Translations under genes and position numbers: made by a program
Notes under the pieces: model-generated
The model's input: the letters and a program-made list of their open reading frames with translations, nothing else
The model's database searches: none
What the model was told of the DNA's origin: nothing
Shown here: positions 15,140 to 23,582 of the stretch, piece after piece
Position numbering within the stretch: the stretch's first letter is position 1
Layout: the number at the start of each line of letters is the position of its first letter
Assembly (NCBI GenBank): GCA_018713245.1
Contig: DVFM01000027.1
Location: 1 to 39,316, forward strand
Source: Candidatus Merdivicinus intestinavium
Lineage (GTDB): Bacteria; Bacillota; Clostridia; Oscillospirales; Ruminococcaceae
DNA: 39,316 nt
Direction: 5' to 3'

Positions 15140-15966
15140 CCCTGTTTTCCCTTTCCGTTCCAAAGCCGGCCAAATCCCAGGCCGGACGTTTTTTCCACCC
15201 GGATTGCCAGCGCCGTCACATTGTCCCGGCCGCCGTTTTGCAGCGCAAGGTCCACCAGCGCCTCCGCCTGCTGCTCCGGCGTGCCCTCGCCGGTCAGGAA
15301 ATTGGCGATGTCCGCGTCCGAAACCATATCGGTGAGGCCGTCGCTGCAAAGGAGGAAAGCGTCCCCGGGCCGCAGCTCCAGCGTTTCGCTGAAAGAAGGC
15401 GCAATCACCATCTCCTCCGGGAAAATGCCCAGATGCCGGGTCAGCTCGTGGCGGCTGGAATGGCGGGCGGCCTGCTCCGGGGTGAGGACCCCCAGCTCCA
15501 CCAGCCGCCCCGCCTTGTTGTGGTCGGTGGAAATCTGGAAAAGCTCTCCTCCCCGCAGAAAATAGCACCGGCTGTCGCCGATATTGCAGCACAAAGCCCT
15601 TCCGCCGTCGATGTACAGCGCCGCCAGTGTGGAGCCCATCCGCCGGCCGCCGTTTTGCGTAATTTCCCCGCAGATTCTGCCGTTGGCCCGGGCAACGGCG
15701 TCCAGGGCTTCTTGTTCAGCCTCCTCTATGCGGCAGGGGCGCAGGGCCCTGACCGCTGTCAGCGAAGCCTTTTCCCCAAAGGCCTGGCCGCCCATGCCGT
15801 CGGCCACTGCCGCCAGAAAACGGCTGTCCCGGGCAAAGCAGGCGAAGGCCGCCTCCTTTTGCTCCACATTTTCCCGGATATGCCCCTGCAGGTAGAAATT
15901 GTCCTCATTGTTGGCCCGCACTTTCCCGGGGTGCGTGACGGCCGCCGCCCTGATGCCCAAGCTCAC
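15136..15966 (-). CDS. PP2C-type Ser/Thr protein phosphatase
   Basis: The 276-aa protein has the complete set of PPM/PP2C motifs. These are RANNEDNFY with Glu21-Asp22, VADGMGG (55-60, metal-binding Asp56), a central NIGDSRCYFLRGG, DHN, LLCSDGLTDMV and the C-terminal GGRDNVTAL. It dephosphorylates phospho-Ser/Thr with two Mn/Mg ions and has no membrane anchor. The start is GTG 15966 with GGGGGGAAAGG upstream. A terminator-like hairpin separates it from the WXG100 gene above. It is the natural partner of the Hanks-type kinase encoded two genes downstream and would reset phosphorylation of the TxxD sites. Confidence 0.92.
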   Translation of the reverse strand: MSLGIRAAAVTHPGKVRANNEDNFYLQGHIRENVEQKEAAFACFARDSRFLAAVADGMGGQAFGEKASLTAVRALRPCRIEEAEQEALDAVARANGRICGEITQNGGRRMGSTLAALYIDGGRALCCNIGDSRCYFLRGGELFQISTDHNKAGRLVELGVLTPEQAARHSSRHELTRHLGIFPEEMVIAPSFSETLELRPGDAFLLCSDGLTDMVSDADIANFLTGEGTPEQQAEALVDLALQNGGRDNVTALAIRVEKTSGLGFGRLWNGKGKQG

Positions 15967-15981
15967 AAAGCCTTTCCCCCC

Positions 15982-16036
15982 ATCACAAAAATAAGGCCGG
16001 AGGATGCAGCCGGAACAGCCGCGATCTCCGGCCTTT
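15982..16036 (-). terminator. Intra-cluster terminator/attenuator after the WXG100 gene
   Basis: AAGGCCGGAG (15993-16002) pairs perfectly with CTCCGGCCTT (16026-16035) around a 23-nt loop. On the minus strand it is followed by ATTTTTGTG. It sits between the WXG100 stop and the PP2C ribosome binding site. It would give high WXG100 output and reduced read-through into the signalling genes. Confidence 0.65.
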
Positions 16037-16049
16037 GCCGGTTTCGATG

Positions 16050-16352
16050 TTACTGGATGTCAAACAGGCGCGCGCCTTTTTCGGTCAGGTCGTCGTTTGC
16101 GTTGGCGAAGGTCTCCATGGCCTTGGCGTACTGGTCCAGCGCCGATTTGATCTCCATCAGGTGCTTTTTGTGGACCGTCTGGAAGGACCGCTCGAAGGAG
16201 TCCTTGGCCCCGCCCTCCCAGGAGCTGGCGGTGGTGCTGATGACCTGTTCCAGGGAGTGCAGCTCGTTTTCCAAATTTCCGGCGATATTTTTCACCTGGG
16301 ATGCGCTGCTGCGCAGAACCGCGCTGTCAAGAGAAGTTTTGGTAGATGCCAT
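16050..16352 (-). CDS. WXG100 family protein (EsxA/YukE-like)
   Basis: The start is ATG 16352, with AAAGGAGA upstream, giving exactly 100 aa. The sequence predicts a helical hairpin with the turn motif SSWEGGAKDSF, where Trp45-Glu46-Gly47 is the WxG. There is no signal peptide, as expected for a substrate of the EssC ATPase exported as a dimer. A C-terminal YxxxD/E signal is not exact: Tyr is followed by AKAME, with Glu at +5. It is the only full WXG100 protein here, and a terminator directly after it suggests that it is made in excess of downstream products. The upstream gap has a GC-rich hairpin (CCGGGC/GCCCGG at 16388-16402). Confidence 0.9.
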   Translation of the reverse strand: MASTKTSLDSAVLRSSASQVKNIAGNLENELHSLEQVISTTASSWEGGAKDSFERSFQTVHKKHLMEIKSALDQYAKAMETFANANDDLTEKGARLFDIQ

Positions 16353-16430
16353 ACAAATCAATCTCCTTTATGAAATAATCCTTATCCCGGGCAGGCGCCC
16401 GGAGGATGAAGGTCGTAGGTTGCCGCGAAG

Positions 16431-17903
16431 TCAGCTCACCGGATTTACCCGGCACACGGCCTGCCAGTCCGCATCGCCCAGGCTGGCCAGTTCTTCCAGT
16501 TCCCGGTATTTTTGGTCGTAGAGGGCGTAAAGCTCCGGATCTTTGTCCTTGCAGAGGGTCCGCATCTGGTCGTATTCCTGCATTTTTAAGGACCGGAGCA
16601 TGGTAAAGATGCGGTCCGCTTCCTGCAAGTCCTCCTCTGTGGCGATGCCGTATTCCATGAGCTCCACATAGTTTTCATAGGACCTAGTCAGGGCGTAGTC
16701 GAACTGGGCGTACCCCGCCAGCTTCTGGTAGCCCTCATATTCGTCGGAGAAGGCGATTTTCGCCGCCGTTTCCGCGGCCTTCAGGCCGAAATCCACGTTT
16801 TTGAGGAGGGGGAAGACCTCCTTCAGCTCGTCTTTCAGCCGGTCCTTGGCCTCATCGATGAAAAAGTCCTTCACCTCGTCCAGCCCCAGGGAAAATTCCT
16901 TGCTGTACTTTTCCTTCATATCCGCGATCTGCTCTATTACCGGCCCGGAGGCGAACCCCGCCTCCAGCAGGGCGTTTTCCATGGAATCCAGGTAGGAGAT
17001 CTGCTGGGTGTAGTCGTTCATGGCGAAGGCGACCAGCTCCATGGCGTCGTCCAAATTCCCGGCAATATCCGAGACGGCTCCAACCGCGCTGGAAGCGGTC
17101 TGGAAGCTGTCAAAGACCTTGCCGACGATGGTGGTGAACATCTCGGCTTCCTCCCCGGTCATGGAATCCAGCAGCTCCTGATAGACCGGGTCCTGCAAAA
17201 GCTCCTCCAGCGGGCGCATCCCGCCGGCGTATTTGTTAAGCAGCAATTTCAGCTCGCTGACCCATTGGTCCATATTTTCAATGCCCAGCCGTTCCCCCAG
17301 GGTTTTGAGCACCCCGTCGTCAAAGCGGTCGTCCACCCGGGCGTCCGGGATGCCCTGGAGCATGGAAGCCAGCGCCCCCTGGATCAGTTCATCGGTATAA
17401 TCGTCCGCCCCCAGCCAGAGGCCGTAGTTGGTAAGCTCCCCAAAGCCCGCCTTGAATGCGGCGTCCTGAAACACCTTGCTGTTCTGGAAGCTGTAAAGGT
17501 CGTTATAATCCGCGGAAAAGGTTTTCCCCACCTGGTAGCGGAACCGGTAGGTCTGGTAGGCCATTAGGCTGAGGGCCGCGCTGGTGTCCGGCATGGTCCA
17601 GAACTTCCCTGAGCCATAGGAAGAAAGCTGTTCCTGGGTCAGGGAATTCCTCCCTTCTTCCTGAAGGGCCTGGTAATCCGAAAGGTAGGTTTCCATCCGC
17701 TGCATGAGGAGCCGGAGCTTGCTTAGGTAGGACGCTAGGCTTCTCCGGCAGTCGTCCAGCTGCCCGCCCGGGTCCAGCTTCGCTTCCAGATTGCGGACGG
17801 ACTGCTGGGAAAACGCGGAAAACGCCTTGCCAAAGCTGTCCTCCGCCTTTTGCAGTTCCTTTTGGATCCGCTGGTAGCCGTCGGGGTCTAAAAACTGTTT
17901 CAC
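16431..17903 (-). CDS. Large helical protein of the T7-like cluster (possible secreted substrate)
   Basis: I do not recognise a family. The 490-aa protein is almost entirely alpha-helical. Residues 1-110 form a coiled-coil-like hairpin (QKELQKAEDSFGKAFSAF) that resembles the helical N-terminal domains of LXG or long WXG proteins in general character only. The middle (270-310) has a hydrophobic, small-residue stretch. The C-terminal 60 residues contain YRELE, which fits the YxxxD/E export motif seen near the end of T7SS substrates. No toxin domain and no immunity partner are visible. Its stop side precedes WXG100, and its start overlaps the YukD-like gene by 4 bases (ATGA), so the two are translationally coupled. 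It could be a substrate, a chaperone or a structural subunit. Confidence 0.6.
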   Translation of the reverse strand: MKQFLDPDGYQRIQKELQKAEDSFGKAFSAFSQQSVRNLEAKLDPGGQLDDCRRSLASYLSKLRLLMQRMETYLSDYQALQEEGRNSLTQEQLSSYGSGKFWTMPDTSAALSLMAYQTYRFRYQVGKTFSADYNDLYSFQNSKVFQDAAFKAGFGELTNYGLWLGADDYTDELIQGALASMLQGIPDARVDDRFDDGVLKTLGERLGIENMDQWVSELKLLLNKYAGGMRPLEELLQDPVYQELLDSMTGEEAEMFTTIVGKVFDSFQTASSAVGAVSDIAGNLDDAMELVAFAMNDYTQQISYLDSMENALLEAGFASGPVIEQIADMKEKYSKEFSLGLDEVKDFFIDEAKDRLKDELKEVFPLLKNVDFGLKAAETAAKIAFSDEYEGYQKLAGYAQFDYALTRSYENYVELMEYGIATEEDLQEADRIFTMLRSLKMQEYDQMRTLCKDKDPELYALYDQKYRELEELASLGDADWQAVCRVNPVS

Positions 17904-18139
17904 CGCGTTTCCCTCCTATCCGCCGTCAGCGTTAAAATGGAGCCGTCCCAGATCCCGTAGGAGGCTAAGGAACGGGCGTCATCCAGCTTTTCCCCGCGGC
18001 AGGAAAGCGAGGCCTTCCTCCCGGCCCCCAGATCCTCCGCCAGAAAGGGGAGCCATTCCCCGATTGACGTTTGCAGCGGCAGGGCGTAATCCTGTTCTTT
18101 TTGGCCGAATCGGACGGTGACAATGGCTTCATCCGGCAT
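17900..18139 (-). CDS. YukD/EsaB-like ubiquitin-fold protein
   Basis: This 79-aa protein has the pattern of the WXG100/T7SS ubiquitin-like family. It opens with a beta-rich start (AIVTVRFGQKEQDYALPL), then a helix (SIGEWLPFLAEDLG), and ends with the ubiquitin-like SLASYGIWDGSILTLTAD. YukD and EsaB are small cytoplasmic components needed for, or regulating, T7SSb export. They are not conjugated to targets. The gene overlaps the previous gene by 11 bases and the next by 4. It is one of the best markers that the cluster is type VII-like. Confidence 0.8.
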   Translation of the reverse strand: MPDEAIVTVRFGQKEQDYALPLQTSIGEWLPFLAEDLGAGRKASLSCRGEKLDDARSLASYGIWDGSILTLTADRRETR

Positions 18140-18671
18140 TTTGCCCCGCCTCCTTCCCGTAAAATCTTTCCAAATGGGCGCGGATGGTTTCTTCCCGCCC
18201 GCCCTGTCCTTCTTCAGGAGAAATTTTGGACAGCAGCGGCGATTCCTCCCCGGGGATTTGGGTCATAAGCTCCCACTCTGCATGCTCCCGCAGGCGCCGC
18301 TTGATTGCCCATGCGGCCTCGGACAAGGGACGCAGCGCCAGCTTCCGGCTGTCCTCCCCGGCTTTCCGGCGGATTTGCAGCAGGTCTACCGGCCCCCGCA
18401 CAAACATGATTTCCCCGGCGGTGTCCCGGAGGCGCAGCACGCCCCGGGATTTTTCCAGGTTCCAGAGCATCCGGGCGAACCTGGGGCTGGCGTGCAGAAC
18501 GCCGTCAAAATCCAGCTCCGCCAGCCCGGCTTCCTCCCATTCCTGCCTGGCTCTGATAAATTCCCTGGCGGAATAGGCGGCCTCCGGCAGCAGCAGACGC
18601 CCTGCGGCGGGCATCATGGCCAGCAGCTGGCAAAACGCCGGTTCGGACAGGCGGACAGACGCTGTTTTCAT
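18129..18671 (-). CDS. Uncharacterised 180-aa protein of the T7-like cluster
   Basis: I do not recognise the family with confidence. The protein is mixed alpha/beta, soluble, and lacks signal peptide and membrane helices. Its N-terminal part (EPAFCQLLAMMPAAGRLL, then ELDFDGVLHASPRFARML) has the look of substrate-binding chaperones such as EspG of mycobacterial ESX, but I cannot support that by motif. The C-terminal third is charged and helical. The gene sits three bases after the WxG-bearing 141-aa gene and overlaps the YukD-like gene by 11 bases, so it is tightly coupled to core secretion genes. A chaperone or adaptor is the leading guess. Confidence 0.5.
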   Translation of the reverse strand: MKTASVRLSEPAFCQLLAMMPAAGRLLLPEAAYSAREFIRARQEWEEAGLAELDFDGVLHASPRFARMLWNLEKSRGVLRLRDTAGEIMFVRGPVDLLQIRRKAGEDSRKLALRPLSEAAWAIKRRLREHAEWELMTQIPGEESPLLSKISPEEGQGGREETIRAHLERFYGKEAGQNAG

Positions 18672-18674
18672 AGT

Positions 18675-19100
18675 CTACCTCCTCATATCCGAATCAAAGA
18701 GGGACCGGGCGTACATCTCCGCCGTTCCCCACCCGTCCATATCCGACGCAACTGCGGCAATCTGCCGCTGCAAATCCTCCACCTGCTCTTGCGCGTCCGC
18801 CAGGATGGCGCCGCAGGTGGAACGGATATACTCCGCCAGGCCCTGAGCGTCCTTCCGAAGGGTTTCTATGGCCCGCTGACAGGAAACCGCAGCGGAACCG
18901 GTCCAGGCTTCGCCGCTGGCAATGCGCTGGCCGGCTTTTTGCAGATAACAGACGGCGTTGTCGCCGTTTGGGTCGCTGTTGCCGCTGCCGTCCAGATACC
19001 GGGTCAGCGCCTCCCGGGCTTCCGTCATGCCGCGCATATAGGCAATCAGCACGTCCTTTTCTTTCAGCAGGCGGTCGTAGTCCGCATAAGTGTACGCCAT
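18675..19100 (-). CDS. Helical WxG-motif protein (WXG100-like partner)
   Basis: The 141-aa protein is predicted helical throughout. It has a WxG at Trp66-Thr67-Gly68 (SGEAWTGSAAVSCQRAIE) flanked by two helical arms, and the second arm is a coiled coil (AQEQVEDLQRQIAAVASD). It is longer than a standard WXG100 and more like the helical LXG-partner proteins of T7SSb. It lies 21 bases after the EssC gene and 3 bases before the next one. It may be a secreted partner of the 100-aa WXG100 protein or of the 490-aa helical protein. Confidence 0.6.
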   Translation of the reverse strand: MAYTYADYDRLLKEKDVLIAYMRGMTEAREALTRYLDGSGNSDPNGDNAVCYLQKAGQRIASGEAWTGSAAVSCQRAIETLRKDAQGLAEYIRSTCGAILADAQEQVEDLQRQIAAVASDMDGWGTAEMYARSLFDSDMRR

Positions 19101-19121
19101 GGCTGTCTCCTTTCCGCCGGT

Positions 19122-22100
19122 TTATTCCTTCCGTTTCATTTGTTTGATGCCCAAAAATTCACCGTTCCGGGCCAGAACCAACGTATCGGGTCCAAAGGGC
19201 TCCGGATACTCCCGACTCAAGGCCGCGGTATTCACAATCCGATGCTCCCCGGCCGCGCCGCCCGCCAGAAGGATGGGGCCTTCGTGCAGGGTTTCCATTA
19301 AAATATTCTGGGTAAAATAACTGTGCTCTACATTGGCGGCGGTATCCGCCCCGACGATGGTAAGCCCCAGCCCCTCCCCCAGCCGGATAAACGCTTCCAG
19401 CCGGGAGGCAGTATACTGTTCTGACGCTTCCATAAAGGGAGTCAGGCCGTCCAGCAGGATGAGGATGGGAGGGAAACGCCGGGACGGGTCGTCCCGGTAT
19501 GCCGCCTGACGGGCCTTCAGCTCCGCGGCCAGGGGGTCCAGCGCCCGGTTCAGCTGGGCGGGGTCCCGCACAATCTCCGCGCCGGCGCAGGTCAAAGCCG
19601 GGGAGCATAAAAGGATTGCCGCGCCCTCTGTTTCCTCCGCCTGGCTTAACAGCAGCTTAAGCAGCGCTTCCAGGGCGGATTCGCTGCCGCCGCTGACAAG
19701 GATGCTGGTAGTTTCCCCCAGGGGCAGCCGGACCGGGGAAACGTCCTTCCGGGAAAGGCCCAGCACAAACGGCGCTCCCGGCACCGAACCGTAAGGGATT
19801 TCCCGGGGCATGGACGCGATTTTCGGAGGCAGAGGCCCCTGCCACGCGGCAGTCATTTCCTCCGCCAGCTGCCGCAGTCCGGCCGTCCGCTTCCCGTCGC
19901 TCAGCTCCGGCCAGACAATGGCCGTCTGAAATTCCAGGGGGCCCTTTACCAGCCCACGCCCCATGACAGGTTTGGGGATATTGCCCGTCACCCGCCCCAC
20001 AAGCTGGGCATAATCCAGTTTGTCGGCCAGCTGTAAAGTGACCACCGTTTTAAAATTCTGGGTCAGGCGGTAGCTCAGGCCGGAGGAACCCGTCACAGTG
20101 GCCGCCAGGTACAGCCCAAAAGCCTCCCCTTCCCGGGAGATCTGCTCGACGGCCTCCAACAGCTCCGGGAATTTATCGCCGGCCAGGTTTAAGTTGTCAA
20201 TGGCAAGGATCCACGCAGGCGGGACGTCCTCGCCGGCGTCCGCGAAAGCGGCGATGGAACCGGCTCCCGCCCGGCGGAACAGCTGCTTGCGCCGTTCCAG
20301 CTCCTCTAAAAACAGGTCCAAAATCTTTCGGAGCTTCTCCGGCTCCTCATCCCCGGCCGCGCTGCCCACATGGGGGAATTTTTCCAAGCCCCGCAGCCCG
20401 AATCCGCCCAGCTCCATGAGATAAGGCTGCACTTGTCCGGGGGTATAGCAGCTGCACAGGCTGACCAACAGGGTCTGGAGGAAGGTGGTTTTGCCGGAAA
20501 GGGGCATCCCATAGGCCAGCAGATGGCCGTCCGTCCAGAAGCGGTGGACAGCCACAGTCTGGCATTGGTTGGCCGGGTCGTCCGTAAGGCCCAGATAAGC
20601 CGTTGGGGACTGGGGGCTTTCCGCCCAATCCGCCGCTTTATCCCAGAGCCTGCCTCCCGGCAGCAGCCGGGAAAGGTCCAGCTTCTCCGGCAGGGGCTCC
20701 GTCCAGACCTGCCGGGCGGGCGCGATCCCGTTTTGGCGGCAGTAGCTTGCAATCGCCTGCACCACAGCCTGAAGCTGGGTCCCCTTGGCGGGACCCGCGC
20801 TTTTTTGCGGGAGCCCCGCCACCGGCTGACGTTCCCCATTCAGGGAGACCCGCGCCACCGCCGGAGCCGGTTTCTTTCTTTTTCCGTCCGGGTAATAGGG
20901 CGCGCCGGAATAAAAGGGCTGCACCAGTTCCGGGACGCCGGTCCCAATCTTCACATAGCTCCGGCCGGGCTTGTTCAGGTAAGCCGCATCGTTGATTCCC
21001 AGCATTTCCCGGCTGTCGCTTTCGGACATGACCTTTAAGCACCAGCGGAAATTGGCGTTGGCCGTCATCTGCTCCGTCACTACGCCGGCGGGCTTTTGGG
21101 TCATAATGACGGTGTAAATGCCCAGGGCCCGGCCGCCCCGGAAGATGTGGTCCAGGGGGCCGGTAAAATCAGGATACTGCGCTTTAAAATCCGCAAATTC
21201 GTCAATCACCAGGATGAGGAACGGCATTTCCTCCATATCCGGGTTGGTCCGGCGGCGGGCCTGATAACCTAAAATATCGTGGGCCCCATAACGATCCACC
21301 AGAAGCTGGCGGCGTTCAATTTCATTGTCCAGGGCCATCAGGCAGCGCTGGATGTCTTTGTCCAGATTGGAGATGCTGCCCGCCAGATGGGGCAGCTCCC
21401 GGAAAGGCTGCAAAAGGCTGGTGCCTTTGAAGTCCACCAGCACGAAATTCACATCCCGCGGGGAAAACTGCACCGCCATGGAAGCAATCCAGCTCTGTGC
21501 CATTTCCGATTTGCCGCTGCCGTTGGTTCCGGCCACCAAGCCGTGGGGGCCGCTTTTCTTTTCATGAATATCAAAGGAAAAGACCGCCCCGCCCGCCTTC
21601 ACTCCGATGGGGACCGACAGGGACTGCCAGCTGCAGGAATTGTTCCAGTAATCCGCAAAATCCAGCTCCTCCGGACGCCGGACGCCGTATCCTTCCAAGA
21701 AAGCAACGCTGTCCGGCAGCTTTCCCGCCTCGCTTTTCTCCGGCAGACGGATCGGGGCCAGGGCGCGGGCAAAGGCCTCGCACTCCGCCGGGGAAATCTG
21801 GTCCATCCGGAACCGGCGCTTTTCATCCGGGCGTTCCCGGCGGTACAAAAGGCTTTCATTGCCGCGGGCTTCCAGAATCTGTGCCACACTGCCGGGCAGG
21901 TCCTGCAGGCCCCGTCCCAGCAGCACGCAGCTGACCCCGAAGCTGGGATCGTTCCGCAGCAAATAGTCCGCGGCAGGCTGCCCCTGAAGCAAACTGGGGT
22001 CCGCAATCACAAAGAGGTAATGGGGCAGCTGCGGGGATGCTTTCCCCCAGGTTCCCTGCTGTTCTGCACTGCGGCGGCGGAACAAGGGCTCCAGCCCGGC

Positions 22101-23582
22101 AAAAATTTCAGCTGCCTCGTACCGGGTGCAGGCAATCATCCGGCGGGAACGGTTCCCGTCAAAGGTATGGGGCAGCCAGCGCACCCATTCCCACTGCTTC
22201 TGCTCTTCCTTGGGGAAAAACACGGCCAGCTTCAGGTCGTCATAGCCGTGGTGGGCGGCTGCCTGGACCAGCAGAGCCTGAGCCATCCGCAGCGTGGAAC
22301 CCCGGTCCCCAACCAGGCCAAGGCTGGGCGTATGCAGCAGGCCGCATAAAACCGGAACGCCCTCCACCATGCCGTACCGGTCCGCCGTCTGCTGGGGAAG
22401 ACGGGTAAAATCGTTCTCCTGAAGGACAAAGCCGACCTTGGGCGTTTGAATCTCCACGCCCAGTGGCTCCTGTCCCAGCCCCACCCGCAGGGAGAGGAAA
22501 TCTCCGTCCGATGGGGTGCGCTCCCACAAGCGGCGGTCCGTCCGTTCCGCCATTTCCCGGCACTGGGCCGGGGAGGGGTTTGCGTCAAGCACCGCTTCCC
22601 GCTGCCTGCGGGCGGCGTCCTCCAGCCGTTGCTCACAGGAGCGGAGATACTGCCGGTATTTTTCCCGCAGCGCCGTTTCGGTCTGGGCAAATTTTTTGGA
22701 CTGGGTCCGGTAATTCAAAAAGGTAACGGCAATGCCGACAAGCATCATGGGCACGGAAAGCATCATACCCATCCCCGCGGTAAAAACCGTCATCAGAAGG
22801 GATACCGCCAAAGTGCCCAGAACCGGAAGCAGCACGGTAAGCCAGTTGATTTCCGGCTTGCTGCCGATAGTGGGGGCCGCTTCGATTTCCAGCTTTCCCG
22901 AGGGGCGTTCCCGGATCAGGCGGGGGGAACGGCTGAAAACCGGATATTGGACGGAAGCCCGCGGCTTCATCCGGCTGGAGGGCAGGTGGGGAAGGATCGT
23001 CCCGGGGTTGCCGCCGGATATGCGCAGGCGTTCCGATGTAAAAGTAATCTCATAGGGCCCGATGGTGACGATGTCGCCCTCCCGCAGGGCGGCTTCGCTG
23101 ACCCGTCTGCCGTTGACATAAGTGCCGTTGGTGCTGTTAAGGTCGCAGATGCGCCACGCTCCGTTCATGGGGTACAGCTTCGCGTGATTCCCCGACACCC
23201 GCCGGTCGCTGAGCTGCACCGCGCAGCTGCCGCCCCGGCCAAGGAGCAGCTCCGGCATTCCGCGGAAAGGGACGTCTGTCCCGGCGCCCTGCCTTTCTTT
23301 GAAAAACTGCACCGCCAAATGCGAACCGGCGTTTAAAACAAAAATGTCCCCATCTTCCGCGGCGGCAGTCCCTACCGGCTTTCCCGCCCTCAAAACAGTT
23401 CCCTGACAAACGGCGTTCCATGTGTGATCCTGAAAGATAAAGCGGACGGAATTTCCGCCGCAGCTTCCCTTTGGGAATTGGTAACGGCACCCGCTGCTGT
23501 CGCCAAACGATAGTTCTTCCTTCGGGTCCAGCGCAATCGTTTCAATGCGATCTCCGCGATAAATCCTGATTTGATCCGGCAC
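19122..23582 (-). CDS. essC: EssC-type FtsK/SpoIIIE ATPase with N-terminal FHA domain
   Basis: The product is 1486 aa from GTG 23582, which has GGGGGAGG just upstream; an in-frame ATG 24 bases earlier has no site. A divergent FHA-like segment (1-95) is followed by a canonical FHA domain (about 110-190: GR, SGNH, NSTNG). Then come two membrane helices (247-290), a first FtsK domain with GTNGSGKS (685-692) and IDEF Walker B (793-796), a second FtsK domain with GMPLSGKT (1025-1032), and a third, degenerate domain where the P-loop reads GGSESALE. This is the T7SSb motor layout, which powers export of WXG100 and LXG substrates. The FHA domain should bind phospho-Thr. It is the first gene of the cluster, so the upstream 500-base region must hold the promoter. 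Confidence 0.92.
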   Translation of the reverse strand: MPDQIRIYRGDRIETIALDPKEELSFGDSSGCRYQFPKGSCGGNSVRFIFQDHTWNAVCQGTVLRAGKPVGTAAAEDGDIFVLNAGSHLAVQFFKERQGAGTDVPFRGMPELLLGRGGSCAVQLSDRRVSGNHAKLYPMNGAWRICDLNSTNGTYVNGRRVSEAALREGDIVTIGPYEITFTSERLRISGGNPGTILPHLPSSRMKPRASVQYPVFSRSPRLIRERPSGKLEIEAAPTIGSKPEINWLTVLLPVLGTLAVSLLMTVFTAGMGMMLSVPMMLVGIAVTFLNYRTQSKKFAQTETALREKYRQYLRSCEQRLEDAARRQREAVLDANPSPAQCREMAERTDRRLWERTPSDGDFLSLRVGLGQEPLGVEIQTPKVGFVLQENDFTRLPQQTADRYGMVEGVPVLCGLLHTPSLGLVGDRGSTLRMAQALLVQAAAHHGYDDLKLAVFFPKEEQKQWEWVRWLPHTFDGNRSRRMIACTRYEAAEIFAGLEPLFRRRSAEQQGTWGKASPQLPHYLFVIADPSLLQGQPAADYLLRNDPSFGVSCVLLGRGLQDLPGSVAQILEARGNESLLYRRERPDEKRRFRMDQISPAECEAFARALAPIRLPEKSEAGKLPDSVAFLEGYGVRRPEELDFADYWNNSCSWQSLSVPIGVKAGGAVFSFDIHEKKSGPHGLVAGTNGSGKSEMAQSWIASMAVQFSPRDVNFVLVDFKGTSLLQPFRELPHLAGSISNLDKDIQRCLMALDNEIERRQLLVDRYGAHDILGYQARRRTNPDMEEMPFLILVIDEFADFKAQYPDFTGPLDHIFRGGRALGIYTVIMTQKPAGVVTEQMTANANFRWCLKVMSESDSREMLGINDAAYLNKPGRSYVKIGTGVPELVQPFYSGAPYYPDGKRKKPAPAVARVSLNGERQPVAGLPQKSAGPAKGTQLQAVVQAIASYCRQNGIAPARQVWTEPLPEKLDLSRLLPGGRLWDKAADWAESPQSPTAYLGLTDDPANQCQTVAVHRFWTDGHLLAYGMPLSGKTTFLQTLLVSLCSCYTPGQVQPYLMELGGFGLRGLEKFPHVGSAAGDEEPEKLRKILDLFLEELERRKQLFRRAGAGSIAAFADAGEDVPPAWILAIDNLNLAGDKFPELLEAVEQISREGEAFGLYLAATVTGSSGLSYRLTQNFKTVVTLQLADKLDYAQLVGRVTGNIPKPVMGRGLVKGPLEFQTAIVWPELSDGKRTAGLRQLAEEMTAAWQGPLPPKIASMPREIPYGSVPGAPFVLGLSRKDVSPVRLPLGETTSILVSGGSESALEALLKLLLSQAEETEGAAILLCSPALTCAGAEIVRDPAQLNRALDPLAAELKARQAAYRDDPSRRFPPILILLDGLTPFMEASEQYTASRLEAFIRLGEGLGLTIVGADTAANVEHSYFTQNILMETLHEGPILLAGGAAGEHRIVNTAALSREYPEPFGPDTLVLARNGEFLGIKQMKRKE

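Noticed and set aside
16431-17903. LXG toxin with immunity gene
   Set aside because: No toxin domain is recognisable at the C-terminus. The next genes are WXG100 and PP2C, not a small immunity protein.
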